64,000 nucleotides of DNA from Microbulbifer thermotolerans (GTDB lineage Bacteria > Pseudomonadota > Gammaproteobacteria > Pseudomonadales > Cellvibrionaceae). The DNA is taken from the NCBI RefSeq assembly GCF_900112305.1, contig NZ_FOKT01000004.1:149199-213198 (forward strand). Reading direction: 5' to 3'. Shown piece by piece: positions 1 through 9,948 of the stretch (positions within the stretch are counted from its first letter, which is position 1; each line of letters starts with the position of its first letter). The notes under the pieces are model-generated. The model ran no database searches. It worked only from the letters and a program-made list of their open reading frames with translations, and had not been told where the DNA came from. The position numbers and the translations under genes are program-made.

Positions 1-82
1 CTCAGTCGTCTCTTAGTCCACGGCTTTCGTGGGCGCGATTGCGGCCTGCATTCGCATCCAGCTTTTGACAAGGAGAAAAAAG

Positions 83-367
83 ATGTCAAAAGGGCATAGC
101 TTACAAGACCCTTACCTCAACGTATTGCGCAAAGAGCGTATCCCGGTTTCCATCTATTTGGTTAACGGCATCAAACTTCAGGGGCAAATAGAATCTTTCG
201 ATCAGTTTGTGGTACTGCTGAAAAACACTGTCAGCCAGATGGTGTACAAGCACGCTATCTCCACTGTGGTTCCGTCCCGTGCGGTGCGCGTGCCACTGCT
301 GAACCCCCAGGCTCAGCAGGGCGGCGAGGGTGCCGGTGGCGAGGGCGGCGGAGAAACTTTCGGCTGA
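83..367 (+). CDS. hfq: RNA chaperone Hfq
   Basis: Hfq forms a hexameric Sm-like ring that pairs small RNAs with mRNAs in the cytoplasm. The 94-residue product has the QDP motif at residues 8-10 that contacts RNA on the proximal face, the Sm1 strand region with [10 protein letters not shown] around residues 25-34, and the Sm2 motif YKHAIS at 55-60. The C-terminal tail is short and glycine/glutamate rich, as in many gammaproteobacteria. The ATG at 83 follows a strong AAGGAG ribosome site at 70-75, so the earlier in-frame GTG at 29 is not the likely start. miaA commonly lies just upstream in relatives and may sit beyond the left edge. hflX follows 102 bases downstream, the usual order. Confidence 0.97.
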   Translation: MSKGHSLQDPYLNVLRKERIPVSIYLVNGIKLQGQIESFDQFVVLLKNTVSQMVYKHAISTVVPSRAVRVPLLNPQAQQGGEGAGGEGGGETFG

Positions 368-469
368 CTCTGACCATCCCCCGGATTGAACTGCGCCTCG
401 GCTTGCCGGGGCGCCTGTGGTTTGGCGCCATGACTTTTGGGCTTGCGGCCCCCCACAAGAGACTTCCCA

Positions 470-1786
470 TTGTTTTTTGAACGACCGGAATCCGGTGAGC
501 TGGCGGTACTGGTTCACCTGGAGCTCTCCGCCATCGACAGCCCCGACGACCCGCGTGAATTCGAAGAGCTGGCGCTCTCCGCCGGCGCGGACCCTGTGGC
601 TTTTATCTTTGGTCAGCGCGCCGCGCCGGACCCCAAAACCTTTGTCGGACGCGGCAAATTAGAGGATATACGCCAGGCGGTAGTGGATCACGGCGCGGAA
701 TTGGTGATCTTTGACCACGCCCTGTCTCCCAGTCAGGAACGCAATATCGAGCGCGAACTCAAGTGTCGGGTGCTGGACCGCACCGGATTGATTCTGGATA
801 TTTTTGCCCAGCGGGCCCGCACCCATGAAGGCAAGTTGCAGGTGGAATTGGCGCAGCTGCGACACATGGCGACACGCCTGGTACGCGGCTGGACACACCT
901 TGAGCGGCAGAAAGGCGGTATCGGTCTGCGCGGCCCGGGCGAGACACAGCTGGAAACGGACCGCCGCCTGTTGCGGGCGCGCATCGATTCGATCGAGAAA
1001 AAGCTGGAAAAGGTGCGCCGCCAGCGGGAGCAGGGGCGCCGCGCTCGCTCGCGCGCTGAAGTCGCCACTGTATCCCTGGTGGGTTATACAAATGCCGGCA
1101 AATCGACCCTGTTCAACCGCCTGACCGATGCCGGTGTCTATGTGCGCGATCAGTTGTTCGCGACTCTGGACCCGACCATGCGCCGGGTAGAGTTGCCCAG
1201 TGTTGGCGCCATGATACTGGCGGACACGGTCGGCTTCGTATCCCACCTGCCGCACAAACTGGTAGAAGCTTTCCGCGCCACCCTGGAGGAGGCGGGCAAT
1301 GCGACCCTGTTGCTGCATGTGGTGGATGCCGCGGCGGAGGATCGGCTGCACTTGATGGAAGAGGTGCAGAATGTGCTGGAAGAGATAGGCGCGGCCGAGC
1401 TTCCACAGTTGTTTGTCTTCAACAAGATAGATCTGCTCGCTGACAGTGAACCCAGAATTGAGCGGGATGACCAGGGTCAGCCGCGCGCCGTGTGGCTATC
1501 TGCCGCCAGCGGTGCCGGCTGCGACATGCTGGTGGATGCCATTGCCGAGCGGCTCGGCGAGCAGATGGTCTCCGGCCTGCTGTTGATCCCGCCGCAGCAC
1601 TCGCGCCTGCGCGCACAGTTGTATGCCATCAATGCAGTGCAGAGCGAACGCTATCGCGACAATGGTGACTGTGAATTGCAGTTACTGTTGCCGAGGGGCG
1701 AATTGCAGCGGCTGCTGGCCCCCTATAGAGACGGTGACCAGGCGCCCCAATGGCAGCCGCGGGAAGCAGTTGGCGACCACTGTTGA
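470..1786 (+). CDS. hflX: ribosome-associated GTPase HflX
   Basis: HflX is a GTPase of the Obg-HflX superfamily that binds the 50S subunit and splits stalled ribosomes under stress. The N-terminal HflX domain is followed by a basic coiled region (residues about 160-195) and the G domain. G1 is GYTNAGKST near residue 205, G3 lies in the DTVGF segment, and G4 is NKID. No ATG fits the family N-terminus. The TTG at 470 gives Met-Phe-Phe-Glu-Arg, which matches the usual short HflX start, and has a weak AAGAG upstream. An in-frame TTG at 437 would add 11 residues. The position between hfq and hflK supports the call. Confidence 0.94.
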   Translation: MFFERPESGELAVLVHLELSAIDSPDDPREFEELALSAGADPVAFIFGQRAAPDPKTFVGRGKLEDIRQAVVDHGAELVIFDHALSPSQERNIERELKCRVLDRTGLILDIFAQRARTHEGKLQVELAQLRHMATRLVRGWTHLERQKGGIGLRGPGETQLETDRRLLRARIDSIEKKLEKVRRQREQGRRARSRAEVATVSLVGYTNAGKSTLFNRLTDAGVYVRDQLFATLDPTMRRVELPSVGAMILADTVGFVSHLPHKLVEAFRATLEEAGNATLLLHVVDAAAEDRLHLMEEVQNVLEEIGAAELPQLFVFNKIDLLADSEPRIERDDQGQPRAVWLSAASGAGCDMLVDAIAERLGEQMVSGLLLIPPQHSRLRAQLYAINAVQSERYRDNGDCELQLLLPRGELQRLLAPYRDGDQAPQWQPREAVGDHC

Positions 1787-1927
1787 AGGCCGTCCGAAAA
1801 TGCCGCCGCCGGCACCGGGCCTGGCTGCAGATAAGGCGCCGCGGTGGCAGAGCGCAATAATTCACTGGCGAAGAATGCTAGAATCCGCCGATGCGTAACG
1901 TTAAATGATCAGAGTTGGAGTGTTTTG

Positions 1928-3067
1928 ATGGCCTGGAACGAACCGGGTGGTAACAACAAGGATCCCTGGGGTGGTGGAAACCGCAACGATGGCCCGCCGG
2001 ATCTCGATGAGCTGCTGCGTAAACTGCAGCAGAAGTTAAACAACCTTTTTGGTGGCGGCTCCGCTTCCGGTACCGGCGGACAGGCCAAATTCCCCTGGGC
2101 GCTGGTGCTCATCGTATTGGCGGTGCTTTATGGTGTGTGGGGCTTTTATCAGGTCAACGCCAACGAGGCCGCCGTGGTTTTGCGGCTGGGTAAATACCAC
2201 TCCACACAGTCGGCGGGTCTGCACTGGAATCCGCCGCTGATCGACACCGTTACCAAGGTGAATATGACTGAGGTGCGTACAGAGCGCACCACCGGGCAGA
2301 TGCTGACCAAGGACGCCAGCATCGTCGATGTGGTGCTGCAGGTACAGTGGCATATCGACGACGCCGAAGCCTATGTACTGCGCGTGCGCGACCCGCTCAA
2401 GAGTCTGCAGGAAGCCACCGACAGCGCGCTGCGCCATGTGGTTGGTTCCTCCAGTCTCAACGGCGTAATCTCACAAAACCGCACCAAAGTGTCCGCGGAG
2501 ACACAGAAGCGTCTGCAGCGTTATTTGGACCTCTACCAGACCGGCATCCGTGTCGACGTGGTCAACCTTACTGACGCCAAGGCGCCTCGGGAAGTGCAGG
2601 ATGCCTTCGACGACGTGGTCCGTGCCCGCGAAGACGAGGTGCGGCTGCAGAACGAGGCCCAGGCCTACGCCAACCAGGTGATTCCGGTCGCGCGCGGTCA
2701 GGCCCAGCGCATGATTGAGGAAGCGGAAGCCTACAAGGCGCGGGTGGTGGAAAATGCGCGTGGTGAGGCTGTGCGTTTCGAGAAGCTGTTGGCCGAGTAC
2801 GAGCGGGCTCCGGAAGTCACCCGCGAGCGCCTCTACCTAGACGCCGTGCAGGAAGTGATGGCCAGTGCCTCCAAAGTGATGGTGGATATAGAGGGCGGCA
2901 ATAACATGATGTATCTGCCCCTGGATAAACTGGCGGAGCAGAGCGGTACCCAGGCACTGCAGCGCAGAGACGTTTCTCCACAGGTGGTGGACGAGATCTA
3001 TCAGCGCATCGTCGACCGCCTGCGCACCGAGGCTGCCAACAGCCGCCGCAGCCAGAATGTACGATAA
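1928..3067 (+). CDS. hflK: FtsH protease modulator HflK
   Basis: HflK is an SPFH/prohibitin-family inner-membrane protein that assembles with HflC around the FtsH protease and limits its access to membrane substrates. The 379-residue protein has a glycine/asparagine-rich cytoplasmic N-terminus, one transmembrane helix at about residues 57-75, then the periplasmic SPFH domain and a long charged helix. The ATG at 1928 follows GGAG at 1917-1920 and opens the family-typical MAWNEPGG start. An upstream in-frame extension to 1844 has no ribosome site and is rejected. hflC begins 12 bases after the stop, so the two are translationally linked. Confidence 0.96.
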   Translation: MAWNEPGGNNKDPWGGGNRNDGPPDLDELLRKLQQKLNNLFGGGSASGTGGQAKFPWALVLIVLAVLYGVWGFYQVNANEAAVVLRLGKYHSTQSAGLHWNPPLIDTVTKVNMTEVRTERTTGQMLTKDASIVDVVLQVQWHIDDAEAYVLRVRDPLKSLQEATDSALRHVVGSSSLNGVISQNRTKVSAETQKRLQRYLDLYQTGIRVDVVNLTDAKAPREVQDAFDDVVRAREDEVRLQNEAQAYANQVIPVARGQAQRMIEEAEAYKARVVENARGEAVRFEKLLAEYERAPEVTRERLYLDAVQEVMASASKVMVDIEGGNNMMYLPLDKLAEQSGTQALQRRDVSPQVVDEIYQRIVDRLRTEAANSRRSQNVR

Positions 3068-3079
3068 GGGGGTGACGCA

Positions 3080-3955
3080 ATGAACAACAGAACACTGCTT
3101 ATCATCGCTGCCCTGGCGATTGGCCTGCTCGTGGTTTCTTCCAGCGCCTTTGTGGTCAAGGAAACGGAAAAGGCTGTGTTGCTGCGCTTCGGAGAAGTGA
3201 TCCGCACGGATTACGAGCCGGGGCTCTACTTCAAGGTTCCGCTGATGCACGAAGTGCGCAAGTTCGATGCCCGCATCCAGACGGTAGACTCCAGTCCGGT
3301 GCGTATGCTGAACGCGGAAAACAAATTTATGATGGTGGACTCCTACGCCAAATACCGCATCTTTGACGTGGGCCGCTTCTATATCGCCACTCGCGGCGAT
3401 GAACGCAACGCGGTGCGCCTGCTGGCGGAGCAGATCAACGACCGTCTGCGCAACCAGTTTGGCGTGCGCGACTTGCACGAAGTGGTGAGCGGCCAGCGGG
3501 ATGAGCTGATGGCGGAAATCACCAAAAACCTCAATCAAAAGGCGCGCGGGGATCTGGGGGTGGAAATCGTCGATGTGCGGGTAAAACGCATCGATTTGCC
3601 GCCGGAAGTATCGGAATCGGTGTTCCAGCGCATGCGCGCCGGCCGTGAACTGGAGGCCCGCGACCACCGCGCCAAGGGCCAGGAGGCCAGTGAGCGCATC
3701 CGCGCCAACGCCGACCGCCAGAAGGTGGTAATTGAGGCCGAGGCCTACCGCAAGGCCGAGGAGCTGCGCGGTGCTGGCGATGCAGAGGCCGCCGCGATTT
3801 ACGCTGCCGCATACAGCAAGAACCCCGAGTTCTATCGCTTTACCCGCAGTCTGCAGGCCTACAAGGAGTCCTTCAAAAGCCGCTCAGACCTGCTGCTGGT
3901 GGATCCTGACAGCGATTTCTTCCGCTATTTGAAGGATGCGGACGGCAAGCAGTAA
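3080..3955 (+). CDS. hflC: FtsH protease modulator HflC
   Basis: HflC is the partner of HflK in the FtsH-associated membrane complex. The 291-residue protein has an N-terminal uncleaved signal-anchor (about residues 5-25) followed by an SPFH domain and an alanine/glutamate-rich helix (about 195-245). The start ATG is preceded by a GGGGGTG ribosome site that overlaps the spacer after hflK. A rho-independent terminator lies 66 bases downstream and probably ends the hfq-hflX-hflK-hflC unit. Confidence 0.96.
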   Translation: MNNRTLLIIAALAIGLLVVSSSAFVVKETEKAVLLRFGEVIRTDYEPGLYFKVPLMHEVRKFDARIQTVDSSPVRMLNAENKFMMVDSYAKYRIFDVGRFYIATRGDERNAVRLLAEQINDRLRNQFGVRDLHEVVSGQRDELMAEITKNLNQKARGDLGVEIVDVRVKRIDLPPEVSESVFQRMRAGRELEARDHRAKGQEASERIRANADRQKVVIEAEAYRKAEELRGAGDAEAAAIYAAAYSKNPEFYRFTRSLQAYKESFKSRSDLLLVDPDSDFFRYLKDADGKQ

Positions 3956-4020
3956 CTGTGCCGGACAATGGCCGATAAAGCCCCTACCTTCCCGCAGGGA
4001 CTTGATGGTAAAATCACACA

Positions 4021-4045
4021 AACCGGGCAGTGCCCGGTTTTTTTG
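4021..4045 (+). terminator. rho-independent terminator after hflC
   Basis: A 7-bp GC-rich stem (AACCGGG / CCCGGTT) with a 5-base loop is followed directly by a run of T. It lies between hflC and hisZ, both on the plus strand, and separates the two transcription units. Confidence 0.85.
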
Positions 4046-4091
4046 TGGGGGTGCAAGCGCCCCGCCATACCGCTGACAAAGCTTTTTCACC

Positions 4092-5285
4092 ATGACCCAA
4101 GCCGATCGCTGGATGCTGCCGGACGGTATCGCGGAAATCCTGCCCGCGGACGCCCTGCAGATTGAAACGCTGCGCCGCCGTCTGCTGGACCTCTACCACA
4201 GCTGGGGCTACGAGCTGGTAATGCCGCCTATGCTCGAGTTTACCGAATCCCTACTGGTCGGTATGGGGCGCGACCTGGAACTTAGTACCTTTAAGGTGAC
4301 CGACCAGCTCTCGGGGCGCACCCTGGGCATACGCGCGGATATCACGCCGCAGACGGCGCGTATAGATGCCCACAGCTTCCCCCGCGCAGGCGTCAACCGC
4401 CTCTGCTACGCCGGCCATGTGCTGCACACCCGCCCGCGCACTGCCATGGGGTCGCGCGCACCCATTCAGATCGGTGCCGAGCTGTACGGTGTCGAAAGCC
4501 TGCACGCGGATATCGAAGTCATCTCGTTGATGCTCGAAAGCCTGCAGACAGCAGGGATAGAGCAGATTCACCTGGACCTCGGGCACGTGGCGATCTATCG
4601 CAGTCTGGCCAGAGCCGCGGGCCTGGACGAAGAGGCGCAGCGCGAGCTGTTTGCCCTGTTGCAGAGCAAGGCCAGCGCGGATGTGCAGCAGTGGGTCGAA
4701 ACCAATGTCTCCGAATCCCGGGCCGCCGGGTGGCTGCGGGCTCTGCCGGGTCTCGCCGGCGGCAGTGATTGTCTGGCGAAGGCGAGAGATCTGTTTGCCG
4801 GGGCGCCAGCGGAACTGGCCGCGGCGCTGGCCGACCTGCAGACAGTGGCCGACTCCCTCGCCCAACGTTACCCATCGGTGGAGCTCTTTTTCGATCTTTC
4901 TGAGGTGCGCGGCTACGACTACGAGACCGGACTGGTTTTTGCCGCCTATACGCCGGGTTACGGCCAGGCGCTGGCCAACGGCGGTCGCTACAACGGTATC
5001 GGCAAGGTTTTCGGCCGCGACAGACCCGCCACCGGATTCAGCAGCGACCTAGTTTCACTTAATACCCTGGGCCGCACCCCGGCATCGTCCGGCACCGCTA
5101 TACTGGCGCCGCTGGCCGAGGGCGCCGAAGGCGAGACCCTGTGGCGCGCGGTGGAGTGTCTGCGCAGTGAAGGCGAGGTCGTTATATTCGCGCTGCCGGA
5201 CGGAGCCGAGGACGAAGTCCTGTCCCGCTGCGACCGTACATTGTGCCTGGAGCAGGGCAGTTGGGTGGTGAAACCACGCGACTGA
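4092..5285 (+). CDS. hisZ: ATP phosphoribosyltransferase regulatory subunit HisZ
   Basis: HisZ is a catalytically inactive paralogue of histidyl-tRNA synthetase. It joins short-form HisG to form the allosteric ATP phosphoribosyltransferase, the first step of histidine synthesis. The 397-residue protein starts with the characteristic MLPDGIAEILP stretch, has the class II synthetase-like core with GIRADITPQ around residues 76-84, and carries GGRYNGIG near 297-304. It lacks the C-terminal anticodon-binding domain of HisRS, which distinguishes HisZ from hisS. hisG is not in the window, which is normal since hisZ usually sits beside purA. The ATG lies 47 bases past the hflC terminator. Confidence 0.95.
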   Translation: MTQADRWMLPDGIAEILPADALQIETLRRRLLDLYHSWGYELVMPPMLEFTESLLVGMGRDLELSTFKVTDQLSGRTLGIRADITPQTARIDAHSFPRAGVNRLCYAGHVLHTRPRTAMGSRAPIQIGAELYGVESLHADIEVISLMLESLQTAGIEQIHLDLGHVAIYRSLARAAGLDEEAQRELFALLQSKASADVQQWVETNVSESRAAGWLRALPGLAGGSDCLAKARDLFAGAPAELAAALADLQTVADSLAQRYPSVELFFDLSEVRGYDYETGLVFAAYTPGYGQALANGGRYNGIGKVFGRDRPATGFSSDLVSLNTLGRTPASSGTAILAPLAEGAEGETLWRAVECLRSEGEVVIFALPDGAEDEVLSRCDRTLCLEQGSWVVKPRD

Positions 5286-5403
5286 TTTTGGCCGAATGCA
5301 TTGATTTGGCCCGGTATCCGGGCATGCTCGCGGGATGGGCTGCGCCCATCGGAGCCGGTTGATGGGCACGGTTCCCGCATCCCATGGCCCATCCCACAGA
5401 TGA

Positions 5404-6750
<1,347 letters not shown>

Positions 6751-6846
6751 TTGACTTGTCTTATTCTGCGGCGTTGATCGTTGGGCTACATCTGGTCATA
6801 AATTTCTGCCAGACTCAGAGTCGAAGACTTCGACAGGGAGTGTGAT

Positions 6847-7494
6847 ATGTCCTCAACCATCGCCAAGCGCTACAGTCTTGCGGAAGAAATCGCGAACAGT
6901 GTCACCCACGGTTTGGGGGCGCTGTTGGCGATTGCCGGCCTCGGTGTACTTTGCGCTTTTGCCGCCCTGCGCGGCGATGCTTGGCATATTGTCAGCTGTG
7001 CCGTATATGCCGCTACCTTGATTCTCTGTTTTGGCGCGTCCACTCTCTATCATGCGATCAGTCACGAGCGCGCCAAAGCAGTGCTGCGCACCCTGGACCA
7101 CTCGGCCATTTTCCTGTTGATAGCAGGCACTTACACACCTTTCACCCTGGTGACTCTGCGGGGACCCTGGGGTTGGTGGTTGTTTGGCATTATCTGGGGC
7201 CTGGCATTGGCAGGGCTGGTGATTCAGCTTACGCCACTGAAAAAGATTCGGGCCCTGTCGATCACGCTGAGCGCGCTGATGGGTTGGGTGGTAATTGCGG
7301 CCGTTGAGCCGCTGGTGGAGCGTCTGGCGCCGGGCGGTCTTTGGCTGCTGGTACTGGGTGGCCTCTGCTACACCGGCGGCATCGTCTTCTACCTGTGGCG
7401 CAGCCTGCGTTTCCACCACGCCATCTGGCACCTCTTTGTGCTGGCTGGCGGTGTTTTGCACTTTTTTGCCGTGCTTTTCTATGTGATTCCCTAA
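6847..7494 (+). CDS. hemolysin III family membrane protein (TrhA/YqfA type)
   Basis: This is a 215-residue, very hydrophobic protein with about seven transmembrane helices, the fold of the PAQR/hemolysin III family. Conserved metal-site residues are visible: His69 in TLYHAISH, Asp84-His85 in the DHSAIFLLIAGTY segment, and the C-terminal HAIWH motif. Family members in Gram-negatives are linked to membrane energetics and fluidity homeostasis; a haemolytic role here is not implied. The ATG at 6847 follows GGGAG with a 6-7 base spacer. It stands alone between purA and the transglycosylase gene. Confidence 0.92.
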   Translation: MSSTIAKRYSLAEEIANSVTHGLGALLAIAGLGVLCAFAALRGDAWHIVSCAVYAATLILCFGASTLYHAISHERAKAVLRTLDHSAIFLLIAGTYTPFTLVTLRGPWGWWLFGIIWGLALAGLVIQLTPLKKIRALSITLSALMGWVVIAAVEPLVERLAPGGLWLLVLGGLCYTGGIVFYLWRSLRFHHAIWHLFVLAGGVLHFFAVLFYVIP

Positions 7495-7593
7495 GCCAAC
7501 TTGACTTGTGTCACGGCGGAGGAAATCCGCCTTTCGGCGCGGCTTCTCCCGTTCTACCCTTGAGCGAGCAACCTGTTGGCAGAAGGAATCGCT

Positions 7594-8814
7594 ATGGCCC
7601 CCAGTCGTCCGCTGTATCAATTTCCACTGTATGCCGCACTGATTGTCGCCTGGCTGTGGGCATTGCCCTTGGCCGCCATGGAAAGCGCGGATCCGGCATT
7701 TCAGAAGTGGGTAAAGGATTTTCGCAAGACCGCGATCGCGAACGGGATTTCCGGCCCGGTGTACGACCGCGCATTTGCGGGTGTCAACGCACCGGATCAA
7801 TGGGTGCTGGACAAAGCCGCCTACCAGCCGGAATTCAAGGCACCCGTGTGGCAGTATTTTGACAACCGGGTACAGAAGCGCGCGGTGGCACGGGGGCGAG
7901 CGGAAAAGGAGAAGCTGCAGCCCTGGCTCGACAAAATCGAACAGCGGTATGGCGTTGATCCGAATATCCTTTTGGCGATTTGGTCGGTAGAGTCCAGCTT
8001 TGGCGCGATTCTCGATAATCAGACGGTCATGCGCAATGTGATCCGCTCTCTGGCCACTCTGGCTTACGCCGACCCACAGCGTAAGAAGTTTGGGCGCCAA
8101 CAGCTGCTGGCGGCACTAAAAATTTTGCAAAGTGGCGACATCGACGAGGGCCATCTAACCGGCTCCTGGGCCGGCGCCATGGGGCATACCCAGTTTATCC
8201 CCACCAGTTACCAGGCCTATGCGGTGGATTTGGATGGCGATGGCAAGCGCGATATCTGGAACTCTGTGCCCGATGCCCTGGCTACCGCTGCTAATCTGCT
8301 CTCGAGTAACGGCTGGCGCCGCGGCGAAACCTGGGGCTATGAAGTGACAATCCCCAAGCGCAAACTGCCCGCAGGTAAGCTGACGATCGCCGAGTGGGAA
8401 AAGCTGGGTGTCAGGCGTGCGAATGGCGAACCCTTTCCCCGTAAACAGGACAAAGCGGAACTCAAATTGCTAGATGGCCGCCAGGGTCCGGCATTCTTGA
8501 TGCTGAAGAACTTCTTTGTGATCAAGCGTTATAACAATTCCGATCGCTACGCGACAGCCGTAGGCCTGCTCGCTGACCAGATAGGCGGGGCTCCCGGGCT
8601 GGTGCGCGATTGGAACAGGCCGTTCACGCCGATTGACAGCAACCAGGTGGAGGAGTTGCAGCGGTTGCTGAAACAGCGCGGGTTCTACAAGGGAGAAATT
8701 GACGGCAAGGCGGGTGCCGGTACGCGTGCGGCGATCCGCAACTTTGAGAAGAGCGCGGGTGTGGAGGTGCTGGGCTATCCCAGCCGGGAAGTGCTGGAGC
8801 TACTACGGGAGTAA
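7594..8814 (+). CDS. lytic murein transglycosylase B family with PG-binding domain
   Basis: MltB-type enzymes cleave the MurNAc-GlcNAc bond of peptidoglycan to leave 1,6-anhydro ends. The 406-residue protein has a signal peptide (cleavage probably after LPLAAM, near residue 28) and an SLT-like catalytic domain with the family motif WSVESSFG, in which Glu133 is the expected catalytic acid. A loop resembling an EF-hand (DLDGDGKRDIW) follows, and a C-terminal PG_binding_1 domain occupies about residues 345-405. No lipobox is present, so it is likely periplasmic rather than a lipoprotein. The ATG at 7594 has AGAAGGA upstream. It converges with the minus-strand deacylase. Confidence 0.93.
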   Translation: MAPSRPLYQFPLYAALIVAWLWALPLAAMESADPAFQKWVKDFRKTAIANGISGPVYDRAFAGVNAPDQWVLDKAAYQPEFKAPVWQYFDNRVQKRAVARGRAEKEKLQPWLDKIEQRYGVDPNILLAIWSVESSFGAILDNQTVMRNVIRSLATLAYADPQRKKFGRQQLLAALKILQSGDIDEGHLTGSWAGAMGHTQFIPTSYQAYAVDLDGDGKRDIWNSVPDALATAANLLSSNGWRRGETWGYEVTIPKRKLPAGKLTIAEWEKLGVRRANGEPFPRKQDKAELKLLDGRQGPAFLMLKNFFVIKRYNNSDRYATAVGLLADQIGGAPGLVRDWNRPFTPIDSNQVEELQRLLKQRGFYKGEIDGKAGAGTRAAIRNFEKSAGVEVLGYPSREVLELLRE

Positions 8815-8863
8815 TGCGTGGCTGCGGTTAATACAATGCCCCGGTGAATCAGTCACAGACAAC

Positions 8864-9889
8864 TCACGGCTTTTCAGTAAAGGCTTCACCCGCAAGGGTA
8901 TCCTGCAATTCATCCAGGCGTTTCACCACCTCGTGGGGTTTGCGGAAGCTGGCTATGTGATACATGGCATCGCCTTCGTGAACCAGTGGCAGGTTGGTGC
9001 GGCCTATCACTATGCCGTCGTCATTGCTTGACACTATGTCCAGCTCATGGCCGTAAGGGTCGAGAATGGTGGCCAGCAGCTCTCCTTTTTGCACCCACTC
9101 GCCGAGCTTGCGCTCGAAGCGCACGATTCCGCTGCCACCAGCGCGTACCCAGCTGCTTTCATAGGAAATAAACGGACGCATAACCTTGCGTCCCCTGCGC
9201 AGTGGCAGCATTTTCAATTGGCGCATCACATTGAGGATGCCTCGGACACCGGAGCGGATGCATAGGTCGTCGAAGCGCAGTGCTTCACCGGCCTCGTAGA
9301 GCAGGGTTTTTACGTGTAAGTCGGTGGCTGCCTCGCGCAGGGAGCCGTCGCGCAGGTTGGCGTGTAACATTACCGGCGCTCCAAAGGCGCGGCCCAGTTC
9401 GCGGATTTCCGGGTCATCTAGATTGCCACGGATCTGTGGCAGATTACTGCGGTGTAGGGCGCCGGTGTGCAGATCTATCCCGTACTGGCATTTGGCGACT
9501 ACCTCTTGCATGAATACATAGGCCATGCGCGAGGCGAGCGACCCTTTGCTGGTGCCGGGAAAGCAGCGGTTGAGATCACGCCCGTCCGGCAGGTAGCGGG
9601 ATCTGTGTAGCATGCCGTAGACATTCACCACAGGTACTGCGATGAGGGTACCGCGCAGCGACTTGAGCGCGCGGCTGTTGATCAGACGGCTGATGACTTT
9701 GACACCATTCAGTTCATCGCCATGAATGGCCGCGCATACGAACAAACTGGGGCCGGAACGCTTTCCACGCTGCACGTAGACGGGGATTGCCATTTCCGTA
9801 TCCGTATACAGGCGTACCACCGGCAGGTCGATACGCTTGGTTTCCCCTTGTCGCACGGGGATACCGCCAATCACGAATTCCTCTGCCAT
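8864..9889 (-). CDS. succinylglutamate desuccinylase/aspartoacylase family protein
   Basis: This is a 341-residue zinc-dependent deacylase of the M14-like AstE/AspA superfamily. Zinc-site motifs are visible: AAIHGDELNG near residue 52-61 supplies His and Glu, and GIDLHTG near 138-144 supplies the second His. The C-terminal third is a beta-rich domain common in this subfamily. Members deacylate N-acyl amino acids or modify peptides, and the substrate cannot be read from sequence. The start ATG has GGGAG six bases upstream. It lies 59 bases downstream of the RHS gene on the same strand and may be read through from it, though a functional link to secretion is not evident. Confidence 0.88.
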   Translation of the reverse strand: MAEEFVIGGIPVRQGETKRIDLPVVRLYTDTEMAIPVYVQRGKRSGPSLFVCAAIHGDELNGVKVISRLINSRALKSLRGTLIAVPVVNVYGMLHRSRYLPDGRDLNRCFPGTSKGSLASRMAYVFMQEVVAKCQYGIDLHTGALHRSNLPQIRGNLDDPEIRELGRAFGAPVMLHANLRDGSLREAATDLHVKTLLYEAGEALRFDDLCIRSGVRGILNVMRQLKMLPLRRGRKVMRPFISYESSWVRAGGSGIVRFERKLGEWVQKGELLATILDPYGHELDIVSSNDDGIVIGRTNLPLVHEGDAMYHIASFRKPHEVVKRLDELQDTLAGEAFTEKP

Positions 9890-9948
9890 ATCCGGCTCCC
9901 TGGCCGCCGTCGTCTTTTTTGTAGGGCGTTCCTACGGGCTAGTGCACC

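Noticed and set aside
6853..8100. 415-residue open frame on the minus strand
   Set aside because: It is antisense to the hemolysin III and transglycosylase genes, both with clear families and ribosome sites; the antisense product has no recognisable domain.
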